A stretch of 44,108 bases of DNA, from positions 1 to 44,108 of the forward strand of contig JAPUET010000029.1 of the NCBI GenBank assembly GCA_027492465.1, read 5' to 3'. A program made the translations under genes and the position numbers. Under the pieces are notes generated by a model. The model had not been told where the DNA came from. It was given only the letters and a program-made list of their open reading frames with translations, and searched no databases. Of this stretch, positions 1-8,094 are shown piece by piece (the stretch's first letter is position 1; every line of letters begins with the position of its first letter). This stretch comes from Candidatus Saccharimonadota bacterium. Lineage in GTDB: Bacteria > Patescibacteriota > Saccharimonadia > Saccharimonadales > Saccharimonadaceae.

Positions 1-127
1 GAAATGGAAGCTCATTGAGCGGAATGTTACCTTGCCCGACGTCGGCGAGGAAACTATCGGCATCCACCGAAGATGTCGGCAAATCCGGTACGCGTAATTG
101 TTCGCTTAATTTTTCAGACTCTGGCAT
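1..127 (-). CDS. 5' end of an unknown protein, cut by the window edge
   Basis: The minus strand opens with ATG at 127-125 and stays open for 42 codons to the window edge. The peptide begins MPESEKLSEQLRVPDLPTSS and is acidic and serine-rich. A purine-rich stretch (AGAGAAGAAAC) just before the ATG could be a weak ribosome-binding site. The gene starts 56 nt downstream of the prfB stop on the same strand, so the two may be cotranscribed. No domain can be recognised in this part: it is not FtsE, which follows prfB in many bacteria. It could be the disordered N-terminus of a longer protein. The reading frame is convincing; the function is unknown. Confidence 0.55.
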   Translation of the reverse strand, partial: MPESEKLSEQLRVPDLPTSSVDADSFLADVGQGNIPLNELPF

Positions 128-183
128 GTTTGTTTCTTCTCTTTTAGCTCAGTGTATAGATTCTGGGCAACTTTCGCAATATC

Positions 184-1263
184 CTATGACACTATTTGCA
201 CGAGAAAAGCATTGATAAATCCATCAATATCGCCGTCTAGAACACTTTTTGCATCCTTGTTTTCAAACTTGGTTCGGGTATCTTTTACTAATGTATAGGG
301 ATGCAGCACATAATTACGAATTTGCGCACCCCAGCTGGCCGATTCGCCCGCGCGTAGATCGGCCAAGTTTTCGGCATGCTGCTCTAGCTGCATTTGTGCT
401 AGCTTACCGCGCAAAATTTTGAGCGCCGTTTCTTTATTCTGAATTTGACTGCGCTCATTCTGGATAGCCACTACAGTACCAGTTGGCAAGTGGGTTATGC
501 GGACGGCACTATCGGTTGTGTTAACGCTCTGGCCACCGTGACCACCACTTCTATATACATCTATTTTTAGATCTTTTTCATCGATTTTCACTTCGTCTGG
601 AGCATCAATCTCGGGCATAATTTCCACCAATGCAAAACTTGTTTGGCGTAAATTATCGCTATTAAATGGGCTCAGTCGCACCAAACGATGCACGCCGTGT
701 TCACTCCGTAGTTTGCCATATGCGTATGGTCCGCGCACAATGTAGGTTGCATTTTTTATGCCGGCCTCTTCGCCACTTGATCGCTCAACTAGCTCCACTT
801 GCATACCGGCTCGCTCTGCCCAGCGCAAGTACATGCGCTCTAAGATTTCGGTCCAATCCTGCGCATCGGTGCCACCAGCTCCCGAACTCAATTTCACGAT
901 CGCTGCATGAGCATCGAATTCGCCGCTTAAGAGTAACTCTTTATGACGAGCCTCGTATTCTTCCTCGAGTGCTGTAAGCTGTGTGTCAAATTCCTCGAGC
1001 ATTGAATCATCGGCAATATCAAGAAGCTCCAAAAGGTCACTCGCCTGTGCCCTCAATACTTGCCATGGTTCAATCTGACTTTTCAAAGCCGCCGACTCGC
1101 GTGCTAACCCTTGAGCACGCTCAGGATTTGCCCAAACATTACTATCGGCAAGCTGCATATCGATTGCCGAGAGTTCTTTGGATCTTGCCTCAATATCGAG
1201 TGTGGTGTAGGCGCTATGAATTTGCTCTAGAAGCTCGTCCACGCGTTTCTTTAGCGGTTGCAT
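184..1263 (-). CDS. prfB: Peptide chain release factor 2 (RF2)
   Basis: Class I release factor that recognises UAA and UGA in the ribosomal A site and triggers peptidyl-tRNA hydrolysis. The 359-aa product has the RF2 codon-recognition tripeptide SPF at residues 198-200 and the catalytic GGQ at 243-245, whose glutamine is the PrmC methylation target (prmC lies at 30607-31449). The frame is continuous from the ATG, so the programmed +1 frameshift that autoregulates prfB in many bacteria is absent. A -10 hexamer TATACT (1271-1276) sits only 7 nt before the ATG, predicting a leaderless or nearly leaderless mRNA. Presence of RF2 argues that UGA is a normal stop here. Confidence 0.97.
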   Translation of the reverse strand: MQPLKKRVDELLEQIHSAYTTLDIEARSKELSAIDMQLADSNVWANPERAQGLARESAALKSQIEPWQVLRAQASDLLELLDIADDSMLEEFDTQLTALEEEYEARHKELLLSGEFDAHAAIVKLSSGAGGTDAQDWTEILERMYLRWAERAGMQVELVERSSGEEAGIKNATYIVRGPYAYGKLRSEHGVHRLVRLSPFNSDNLRQTSFALVEIMPEIDAPDEVKIDEKDLKIDVYRSGGHGGQSVNTTDSAVRITHLPTGTVVAIQNERSQIQNKETALKILRGKLAQMQLEQHAENLADLRAGESASWGAQIRNYVLHPYTLVKDTRTKFENKDAKSVLDGDIDGFINAFLVQIVS

Positions 1264-1272
1264 TACCCTTAG

Positions 1273-1407
1273 TATATCATTAGAGAGAGCCTGCGTAGAA
1301 CGACAGGTATTCTCAAAGAACGATTAGCACATGAATTCCCTACGACGACAATTTTAGAGCCTACCGAAGCAATTGCGCGCCAAATTACCCAACTGTTGGC
1401 GGAGTAG
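1273..1407 (+). pseudogene. Possible 3' remnant of a glutamate racemase-like gene
   Basis: On the plus strand, antisense to the prfB/M48 gap, a short open frame ends at TAG 1405-1407. It encodes a peptide including GILKERLAHEFPTTTILEP followed by TEAIARQITQLLAE. This resembles the C-terminal end of MurI-type glutamate racemases (LLKE..., FP, then a D/E-P/S-x-EA-x-ARQ helix). There is no start codon or upstream domain: the frame is closed by a stop at 1270-1272. It overlaps the last codons of the M48 gene by 23 nt. The similarity is judged by eye over about 35 residues, so a chance match is possible. If real, it marks a lost or relocated gene. Confidence 0.3.
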
Positions 1408-2284
1408 CCGCAGGTTCAACTACTGTCTTCCACTTATCGACATGGCTAAGTCGACGCACGAGGAACGGATGATTACTAAAGGTCTGTGTAAACCGATTGA
1501 ATGGACGCTCGGCAACATACTGCTGCCACTGCCGGGCAACATCATTCATACTGCTCGCAACATCTGGCCCAACATGCACTTTAACCAGGGCTGATTTTAC
1601 TAGTTCCGAATCTGCAAGATACATCAGAGCCAAACGGTCAGCGGTCAGTTCTGCGCGACGTTGCCAAAAACCCGCGAGCCACGAGAAGAAGACTCCAAGT
1701 ACCGGAATATTCATAAATGGCGTAAGGTAAAGCGATGCAACCGTGTGTCCGTACTTCACATGGGCCATTTCATGCAACACCACCATGCGGATTTCATCTT
1801 TGGTCATATAGCGGATCGTTCCTGAATGCAGCACAATCGTGTACGGACGAATAAATCCGAACGCGTAAGCATTAATGACCGGATCCTGTGTAACAAAGAT
1901 TTCAACCCGCGGCATTTCAATGTCGGCGGCAACTTCGTTGACCCAATCTCTAAGCCAGGCATAGGCGCTATATTCTACTTGCAGCGCATTACCAAGCATT
2001 ATTTGGCGCTGCATCTTGAGTATAATCATCCCAAGTCCAAGGATAGTGCCAAATAATAATACCGCCCCTACCACTACACCAATCAGCCCTAAAATCAGCT
2101 CAACTATCGATATCGATTGTGCCGAGGATATCTCGATAAGGTAATTTATTAAAAAATACGCGCTTGAAATCAGGAAAAATACACCAAAAGTCACAAACAG
2201 TACCCCAATGTCACTCGATGAGTGCGCTCGCTTGACAGCTAATTGACCTCTTGTGTACTGGCGTTCGCTTTCATTTGGCTGCAT
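1385..2284 (-). CDS. htpX: M48-family membrane zinc metalloprotease (HtpX-like)
   Basis: Predicted integral-membrane metallopeptidase of the HtpX/Ste24 group, which degrades damaged membrane proteins. The 299-aa protein has two hydrophobic segments near residues 26-52 and 60-90, the zinc-binding HEMAH at 171-175, and a downstream glutamate (AELTADR, E212) matching the third zinc ligand. A further hydrophobic stretch lies near 183-206. Its ATG overlaps the murD stop as TAATG, so translation is probably coupled to murD. It is the last gene of the secA-M16-murD cluster. Whether it is a true HtpX orthologue or another M48 member cannot be settled here, so the symbol is tentative. Confidence 0.85.
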   Translation of the reverse strand: MQPNESERQYTRGQLAVKRAHSSSDIGVLFVTFGVFFLISSAYFLINYLIEISSAQSISIVELILGLIGVVVGAVLLFGTILGLGMIILKMQRQIMLGNALQVEYSAYAWLRDWVNEVAADIEMPRVEIFVTQDPVINAYAFGFIRPYTIVLHSGTIRYMTKDEIRMVVLHEMAHVKYGHTVASLYLTPFMNIPVLGVFFSWLAGFWQRRAELTADRLALMYLADSELVKSALVKVHVGPDVASSMNDVARQWQQYVAERPFNRFTQTFSNHPFLVRRLSHVDKWKTVVEPAATPPTVG

Positions 2285-3594
2285 TATAATCCCTCCACGG
2301 CGGCGATAAATTGATCGCCGCGGTCACTATAACTTTTATATTGATCAAAACTTGCACTGGCCGGACTTAACAGCACAACGCTTCCCGCTGCTGCAACTGC
2401 TGCTGCAACTCCCACAACGTTGGCCATCTTACCCTCTTCTCTTATTACCTCAACCTCTAGCTCCTCACATAGTTCTTTTATGCGGGTACCAGTTTGCCCA
2501 ATAGCAATTACTTTGGTGTCAGTTTCTTTAGCGACCGCCACCACTTCGTGGTAATCGGCGCCTTTATCAGAACCGCCAAGTATCAAGACTTTAGGAGCGG
2601 TAAAACTGTGCATCGCGGCAATTGCGCTCCCCGGAGTGGTTGCAATACTATCATCGTAATAGCCGACCCCCTCCTTTTCGGCGACAAATTTAAGCCGGTG
2701 CGGTAAGCCAGTGAATGCCCGCAGGCCGCGCTCAATGGCCTCGTCATCCACCGTGAAGTGACGAGCTGCGCTAATTGCCGCACAGGCATTTTCAAGATTG
2801 AATGCACCTGGCAACTGCACCGCACTCGTGGGGCAAATCATGGTACCATGCACCATAAAATGGTCGTCTTGGATATACACGGCCTCTTCCGTAGCGTAAC
2901 GAAAGGCCTGAGCCTGCCATATTGCCTGCTCCTCTTCATCCTCAGGCCAATCACCGGTCATAGCAATTTGACGAGAAAATTCGTTGGTCGGATGATAATA
3001 GCAGACGTCATCCTGCCCCTGGTACTGGCGAATATGCGCCTTGGCAGCGAGATATTCAGCAAAATCGGCGTGAACGTCCAGGTGGTCTGGCTCAATACCA
3101 AGGACAACGGCAATCTGCGGTGAAGCGGCGAGATCCCATAATTGAAAACTTGAAAGTTCATACACCACGATATCGTCAGGTTGGATAGCGTTTACTTCAT
3201 CAAGCGGCGGCTGGCCAATATTGCCCACGACATGCACCACTAAACCGGCTTCACGCAAAATCGAGGCAATCAAGCTAACAGTTGTCCCCTTCCCTTTTGT
3301 ACCCGTAACACCGATGATTGGCGCCTGGCAGCGAGCAAAAAACTCGTTCGCCTGCGACCACACCTTGCCGTGAGTCACAATCGAATCGGGCCGCATTGGT
3401 GGTGTTCGTAGCAACAGGTCAAAGTCAGCAAGCCGACTAAAAGCGTCATCGGCAACGATAGCTTGCGCTTCGCGCGGTAGCGGAAATTGGTCGCTAACTT
3501 TATCGGTAACAATCGTCACATCATCGCCGCGATCAACATAGTATCGGTAGCTTGACTGACCTTCTGCTCCGTAGCCTACAATCGCAACCTTCAT
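2284..3594 (-). CDS. murD: UDP-N-acetylmuramoyl-L-alanine:D-glutamate ligase
   Basis: Cytoplasmic ATP-dependent Mur ligase that adds D-glutamate to UDP-MurNAc-L-Ala in peptidoglycan synthesis. The 436-aa product starts with a Rossmann-like segment (VAIVGYGAEGQSS) that binds the UDP-substrate. It carries the Mur ligase P-loop GVTGTKGKGTT near residue 110 and the C-terminal LILGGSDKGADY region near 345. Length is normal for MurD. A -10 element TACAAT at 3602-3607 lies 7 nt upstream of the ATG, so murD may have its own leaderless promoter although it is only 17 nt from the preceding M16 gene. The stop overlaps the next start (TAATG). Confidence 0.96.
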   Translation of the reverse strand: MKVAIVGYGAEGQSSYRYYVDRGDDVTIVTDKVSDQFPLPREAQAIVADDAFSRLADFDLLLRTPPMRPDSIVTHGKVWSQANEFFARCQAPIIGVTGTKGKGTTVSLIASILREAGLVVHVVGNIGQPPLDEVNAIQPDDIVVYELSSFQLWDLAASPQIAVVLGIEPDHLDVHADFAEYLAAKAHIRQYQGQDDVCYYHPTNEFSRQIAMTGDWPEDEEEQAIWQAQAFRYATEEAVYIQDDHFMVHGTMICPTSAVQLPGAFNLENACAAISAARHFTVDDEAIERGLRAFTGLPHRLKFVAEKEGVGYYDDSIATTPGSAIAAMHSFTAPKVLILGGSDKGADYHEVVAVAKETDTKVIAIGQTGTRIKELCEELEVEVIREEGKMANVVGVAAAVAAAGSVVLLSPASASFDQYKSYSDRGDQFIAAVEGL

Positions 3595-3611
3595 GGTTTT
3601 TATTGTACCAG

Positions 3612-4901
3612 TTAAACTTTCGTCTTGAATAACAATTCTAGCTTATCATTTAGTTCAACAAGCTCTTCTTTGGTACCGCCACTCACACCCGCTAGCACCC
3701 ACGTGTTATGTGCAATAAACTCTCGTGCCGTAGCCAGCATGCGTTCAAGATTAATCTTACGGATTGCATCGGGTACCTTTTCGTACTCTTTTACAAAGCC
3801 ATCGCCAAAGTAACGGCCGCTATAAAAATTGCTAATTTGCGATACGGTCTGTGCACCCATTTGGTGACGGCCTAGCGCGTAGCTTTTAGCAGCATCAAGC
3901 TCTTCTTCGGTAATTTTACCGTCACATACAGCCTTTACTTCACGTACAATAATATCAAACAAGCCGCCAGCAGTATCGAGATTTACCTGCCCACCAAAAT
4001 CCCAACTGCTATCATGAAACCCAACCGAAGTTTCGCTGAACATGCCGTATGCAAGGCCTTTTTTGCGCGCCGCGCCATAAATACGCGAATGCAACGTACC
4101 AGTAAGAATTTGGTCAAGGCACGCCATCGCTTCCGACTCTTCGTCATTGAGCTCACGCGGCAACGTCATACTCCACCCAAAGGTAAGGTTGCTTGCCTCT
4201 TTACGACGAATCAGGGTAGGATTTGCACTCGTCAACTCATCCTTTGGCACTTCAAATCGCTCGCCTGCTGGCAAATCCCATTCTTCGAGCATGCGTTGAA
4301 TCTGTGCTTTGCGACCATCAAGCTTACCGGCGATGACAAATCGTAAGTTATTGCTCGTATGGGTACGAGTGTGGTGCTCGCGAATGTCACGTAGTGTTAC
4401 ATTTGGAATAGTCTGGAGACGCTGCCAATAGGTATAGACTGCCTCGCCCAAGAGTTGCTGAATTTTTGGCCATAGTACGCGGTTGTGGTTATTAAGGTAG
4501 CCGGTGAGCTCACTTTTCACGTTACCCTTTTCGGCTTCAAGCTCTTCTTGCTTGAATTTTGGTTGGCAAATCGCCACTTGCTGTAGACGCAAGATTCGCT
4601 CCCACTCAAAATCAGCGCAATCGGCTACGTACACCATAGAAAGGTCGCTCGTCCAGGCATTATGGTAAGCGCCATTTTTGGTAAAGTCTGCCTCATAATC
4701 ATGCTCGTTTTTAAACTCGGCATTAGCACCAAACGCCATATGCTCCATAATGTGAGCTGTTTCGTAGATATCCTTATTTTTGACATATCGGTTACCGGCA
4801 CGAAATTGGAATTGGAAACTCATTACCGTTGCCCCCGGTACATCTATCAATAACCCTCGGGCACCATTTTTCAATCGTACTTCGCTTGTTGTGTGCTTCA
4901 T
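3612..4901 (-). CDS. M16-family zinc peptidase (pitrilysin/processing-peptidase type)
   Basis: The 429-aa protein shows the inverted zinc motif HxxEH as HIMEH at residues 50-54, followed about 75 residues later by a glutamate-rich ELEAEKGNVKSEL helix supplying the third ligand. Length fits one pair of M16 half-domains, as in M16B proteins. Those often act as a complex of an active and an inactive subunit, and no partner gene lies in this window. There is no signal peptide. It starts 1 nt after the secA stop, so the two are surely cotranscribed. A role in clearing peptides linked to export, such as signal-peptide fragments, is possible but is inference from position. Confidence 0.9.
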   Translation of the reverse strand: MKHTTSEVRLKNGARGLLIDVPGATVMSFQFQFRAGNRYVKNKDIYETAHIMEHMAFGANAEFKNEHDYEADFTKNGAYHNAWTSDLSMVYVADCADFEWERILRLQQVAICQPKFKQEELEAEKGNVKSELTGYLNNHNRVLWPKIQQLLGEAVYTYWQRLQTIPNVTLRDIREHHTRTHTSNNLRFVIAGKLDGRKAQIQRMLEEWDLPAGERFEVPKDELTSANPTLIRRKEASNLTFGWSMTLPRELNDEESEAMACLDQILTGTLHSRIYGAARKKGLAYGMFSETSVGFHDSSWDFGGQVNLDTAGGLFDIIVREVKAVCDGKITEEELDAAKSYALGRHQMGAQTVSQISNFYSGRYFGDGFVKEYEKVPDAIRKINLERMLATAREFIAHNTWVLAGVSGGTKEELVELNDKLELLFKTKV

Positions 4902-4902
4902 A

Positions 4903-7533
4903 TTAACGACTCTTCTTGCGATTCTGCCGAGACGCTTTTTTCTTTTTTCGAGCAGCGTTACGCGAACGATTCACTTCGGCGCTCGTTTTGCCTTTTTTGA
5001 CCGAACCATCAAAATCTTTGTCGCGGTTCTGCTCGCCGCCTGTCACTTCGTTAACACCGATTTCAACTGAACGTTCAGCAAGTTTTGTAAGCTCTGTATC
5101 ATGTTCGTCATCAACCGCTTCACGGGTAATCGCATCGGTTTTACGAACGTGGTAAATTGCCCGAAGAACTTCATCGCGCAGCGTCGCCTGCAAGCTATCA
5201 AAGAGCTTTTGTGATTCGCTACGATACTCAACAAGCGGATCGCGCTGACCCACACTACGCCACTGAATGCCTTCGCGGAGGTGTTGCATGTTTTCAAGGT
5301 GCTGCATCCAAAGCGTATCAAGCACTTGCAGATATACTTCACGTTCAATCCCACGAATTAATTCGGTACCGAGCTCTTTTTCTTTTGCAGAGTAGAGTTT
5401 TTGAGCCAACTCAAGCCCAATCTCACGTCGTGTTTTATCCTTTTTCTCGGCTCCCACAAGCTCGATATCGGCATCTTCTGCAGGAATAACACCCGCAAAT
5501 TCTTCAGCAAACCTTGGGTTATTTTTGGCAGGTACAACGGTGATTTCGGCAACTTTTTCCTTAAGCAAGCGCTCTATTTCTGGCTTAATATTGTCGCCAT
5601 CAAGAATCTTTCGACGCATTGTATACACAACTTTACGATGACGATTGATCACATTGTCGTACTGAACAACATTTTTACGCGTATCAAAGTTATAGCCTTC
5701 AACGCGTTTCTGTGCGGCTTCAAGCGTCTTTGAAACAGCCTTATTTTGAATCGCCGTTTCTTCATCGACACCCAATCGGTCCATCAGCATAGCAATCCGT
5801 TCACCCTGAAAAATACGCATGAGGTCATCTTCAGTACTTACATAGAACTGTGTATCACCCGGGTCGCCTTGACGACCGCCACGACCGCGCAACTGATTAT
5901 CAATACGACGAGACTCATGTCGCTCACTACCAATCACCACTAAGCCACCAAGGTCGCGAACACCCTCGCCCAGCTTAATATCGGTACCACGTCCGGCAAT
6001 GTTTGTTGCGAGTGTGATCGCACCTTTTTGACCGGCACGCTCAATAATTGCAGCTTCGTGCTCGTTATTTTTAGCGTTCAAGATTTCGTACTTGATACCT
6101 TCTTTTTTCAGGTACTCGGCAATCATCTCGTTTTTAGCAATGCTACCAGAACCTACCAGTACTGGTCGCCCAGCTTCATGATATTCCTTAACAGCCTGAG
6201 CAACGGCACGTAGCTTACCTTTCTCAGTTTTGTAAATCAAATCATCGTGATCTTTACGCGCAATTGGCTTGTTCGGCGGCACAACCACAACATCAAGACT
6301 ATAAATTTGCTGAAACTCCTCAGCTTCGGTATACGCCGTACCGGTCATTCCTGACAGCTTATTGTACAAACGGAAATAGTTCTGGAAGCTAATAGTAGCA
6401 AGCGTCATGCTCTCTTGCAGCACCGGCACACCTTCTTTCGCCTCGATTGCCTGGTGAAGACCTTCGTTATAGCGATTACCTTGTTTCAAACGACCAGTAT
6501 GTTCGTCGACAATAATCACTTCACCCGCAGTGGTCACAACGTAATCCTTATCGCGTTTAAAGAGGGTCTGCGCCCGCAAGGCTTGATCAATATGGTACAC
6601 GCTCCGAACATATTCAGGCGTATAAAGGTTTTTAATGCCAAGCATTTTTTGCACTTTTTCCACGCCGGCATCAGTAAGGGCAACGCTTCGACGTTTTTCG
6701 TCGAGAATATAATCTTCGGGCACGAGCTTTGCTGCAACTTTGGCAAACTGATAATAGCTTTCAGGATTTTCAGCTGCCGGTGCACTAATAATAAGCGGCG
6801 TTCGTGCTTCGTCGATCAATATGGAGTCAACTTCGTCGACAATTGCAAAGTTCAGGGTGCGCTGCCGCACTAGTTCCGACTCATTTACCATGTTATCGCG
6901 CAAGTAATCAAATCCGAATTCGTTGTTGGTACCGTAAGTGATGTCGGCAAGATACGCCTCTTTTCGGGTGCTTGGGCGAAGTTTCTTCATCCGCGGGTCG
7001 GTGTGCGCCTCGTTATCGTACTTTGCATCATACACGAATGATGCATCGTTAATAATAATGCCTGTTTGCAATCCTAAAGCATCGTAAATCTGCCCCATCC
7101 ATCCGGCATCGCGCTGCGCCAGGTAGTCGTTCACCGTTACGATGTGTACACCTTTACCTTCCAGAGCGTTAAGGTATGCGGCCAGCGTCGACATGAGGGT
7201 CTTACCTTCACCGGTTTTAAGCTCGGCAACATTACCTTCGTGCAACACCATACTACCGATCAACTGCACATCGTAGTGACGCTCACCAATCACCCGCGCG
7301 GCCATCTCGCGCACTACCGCAAAAGCATCTGGCAAAATCGTATCCAATGATTCGCCCTTTTTTGTCAGCCGTTTTTTTAACACCTCAGTCTGCCCAGCAA
7401 GGTCTTTTTTGCTCATTTTTCCGTACTTTGGAGCGAGCTTATTAATTTCATCTACCTTCTTTTGTAGACGCTTCAAAATCCGCTTCTGCGGATCTCCGAA
7501 CACTTTTGTTAATGCTTTATCACGACTTACCAT
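4903..7533 (-). CDS. secA: Protein translocase ATPase SecA
   Basis: Motor ATPase that drives preproteins through SecYEG. The 876-aa product carries Walker A TGEGKT at 107-112, the DEVD box at 233-236 and the SecA signatures TYGTNNEFGFDYLRDN and IAGRGTDIKLG. The usual C-terminal cysteine zinc finger (SecB/lipid contact) is missing. The tail is instead lysine/arginine-rich (ARKKKKASRQNRKKSR), as expected in lineages without SecB. A GAGAGGG ribosome site lies about 10 nt before the ATG. A candidate -10 TATACT at 7585-7590 would give a leader of roughly 45 nt, though the -35 is poor. First gene of the secA-M16-murD-M48 cluster. Confidence 0.97.
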   Translation of the reverse strand: MVSRDKALTKVFGDPQKRILKRLQKKVDEINKLAPKYGKMSKKDLAGQTEVLKKRLTKKGESLDTILPDAFAVVREMAARVIGERHYDVQLIGSMVLHEGNVAELKTGEGKTLMSTLAAYLNALEGKGVHIVTVNDYLAQRDAGWMGQIYDALGLQTGIIINDASFVYDAKYDNEAHTDPRMKKLRPSTRKEAYLADITYGTNNEFGFDYLRDNMVNESELVRQRTLNFAIVDEVDSILIDEARTPLIISAPAAENPESYYQFAKVAAKLVPEDYILDEKRRSVALTDAGVEKVQKMLGIKNLYTPEYVRSVYHIDQALRAQTLFKRDKDYVVTTAGEVIIVDEHTGRLKQGNRYNEGLHQAIEAKEGVPVLQESMTLATISFQNYFRLYNKLSGMTGTAYTEAEEFQQIYSLDVVVVPPNKPIARKDHDDLIYKTEKGKLRAVAQAVKEYHEAGRPVLVGSGSIAKNEMIAEYLKKEGIKYEILNAKNNEHEAAIIERAGQKGAITLATNIAGRGTDIKLGEGVRDLGGLVVIGSERHESRRIDNQLRGRGGRQGDPGDTQFYVSTEDDLMRIFQGERIAMLMDRLGVDEETAIQNKAVSKTLEAAQKRVEGYNFDTRKNVVQYDNVINRHRKVVYTMRRKILDGDNIKPEIERLLKEKVAEITVVPAKNNPRFAEEFAGVIPAEDADIELVGAEKKDKTRREIGLELAQKLYSAKEKELGTELIRGIEREVYLQVLDTLWMQHLENMQHLREGIQWRSVGQRDPLVEYRSESQKLFDSLQATLRDEVLRAIYHVRKTDAITREAVDDEHDTELTKLAERSVEIGVNEVTGGEQNRDKDFDGSVKKGKTSAEVNRSRNAARKKKKASRQNRKKSR

Positions 7534-7626
7534 TACTTCGGTACCCTCTCTTGCTTGTTGGTCATTCAGAAAAATCTATGTACTAGTATACCTCTTATCA
7601 CCACCGAAGGAAAGAGGGCTTATACG

Positions 7627-7655
7627 AAAATCAGCCCTACTGTAGGGCTGATTTT
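7627..7655. terminator. Intrinsic terminator after the hibernation factor gene
   Basis: Perfect 13-bp inverted repeat AAAATCAGCCCTA / TAGGGCTGATTTT with a 3-nt loop. The A and T runs at the stem ends make it potentially bidirectional. It lies 15 nt past the hpf stop and upstream of the secA promoter, so it separates the two units. Confidence 0.85.
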
Positions 7656-7669
7656 GGCGGGCATATTGC

Positions 7670-8047
7670 CTAGGCTAATTCGCGTGCGTAGCTGCGCTTG
7701 AAACGATCGAGCAACTTACGCCTTCCGACGTGCGGAATATGACTTTCTTTGTATTTGCGTAGTTGAGCGCTGAGTTTTGCCTCCACGATGTCCGTTGCTG
7801 CAAGAACATTCATTGTAGAATCTTTCGCAGTAAGCGTTTTTTCCGGAATGTGAAGCAACACCTCTACTTCGTATTTATTACCTTTATCGCGATTTACCTC
7901 AGCGATTTTCACATCGGCGCGCAAACTTTTGCGTGCGTGACGTGGGGCAAGCCTATCAAGACTGCCAATCTTTTTACGAATATATTTCCTTGTAAGATCG
8001 TCGGCCACATAGCTACCGACTCCGGTTATATCAACATTTTCGATCAT
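7670..8047 (-). CDS. hpf: Ribosome hibernation promoting factor (HPF/RaiA family, short form)
   Basis: Binds the 30S decoding region and silences or dimerises ribosomes under starvation. The 125-aa protein has the family pattern of an N-terminal strand (IENVDITGVG), a helix containing LTRKYIRKKIGSLDRLAPRH, then DVKIAEVNRDKGNKYEVEVLLHIP and a second helix beginning DIVEAKLSAQLRKYKE. It lacks the C-terminal dimerisation domain of long HPF, so it is the short type. The start is fixed by a near-perfect SD (AAGGAGGT, 8053-8060) 5 nt before the ATG. Expression probably comes from an extended -10 inside the end of serS and stops at the hairpin at 7627-7655. Confidence 0.92.
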   Translation of the reverse strand: MIENVDITGVGSYVADDLTRKYIRKKIGSLDRLAPRHARKSLRADVKIAEVNRDKGNKYEVEVLLHIPEKTLTAKDSTMNVLAATDIVEAKLSAQLRKYKESHIPHVGRRKLLDRFKRSYARELA

Positions 8048-8052
8048 GTTTG

Positions 8053-8094
8053 ACCTCCTTCGTTTAACCGTTACTTAGTACTTATAGTATAGCA
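8053..8094 (-). promoter_or_regulatory. hpf promoter and ribosome-binding site inside the serS 3' end
   Basis: The minus strand reads TGCTATACT, an extended -10 (TGn + TATACT at 8086-8091), embedded in the last codons of serS. The near-consensus SD AAGGAGGT follows at 8060-8053. The predicted leader is about 30 nt. This would allow hpf to be made independently of serS. Confidence 0.55.

Noticed and set aside
666-977. Plus-strand open frame of about 100 codons opposite prfB
   Set aside because: It is antisense to a full-length conserved gene, has no ribosome site or promoter, and its composition (many R, H, C, S) is that of a reverse-frame shadow.
184-1263. Programmed frameshift in prfB
   Set aside because: The coding frame is continuous from the ATG, and no CUU-UGA-type shift site interrupts it.
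1261-1272. HYP codons upstream of the MurI-like fragment as part of a racemase active-site motif
   Set aside because: They are followed at once by a stop codon and overlap the prfB start codon; the spacing to the fragment does not fit MurI. Coincidence.
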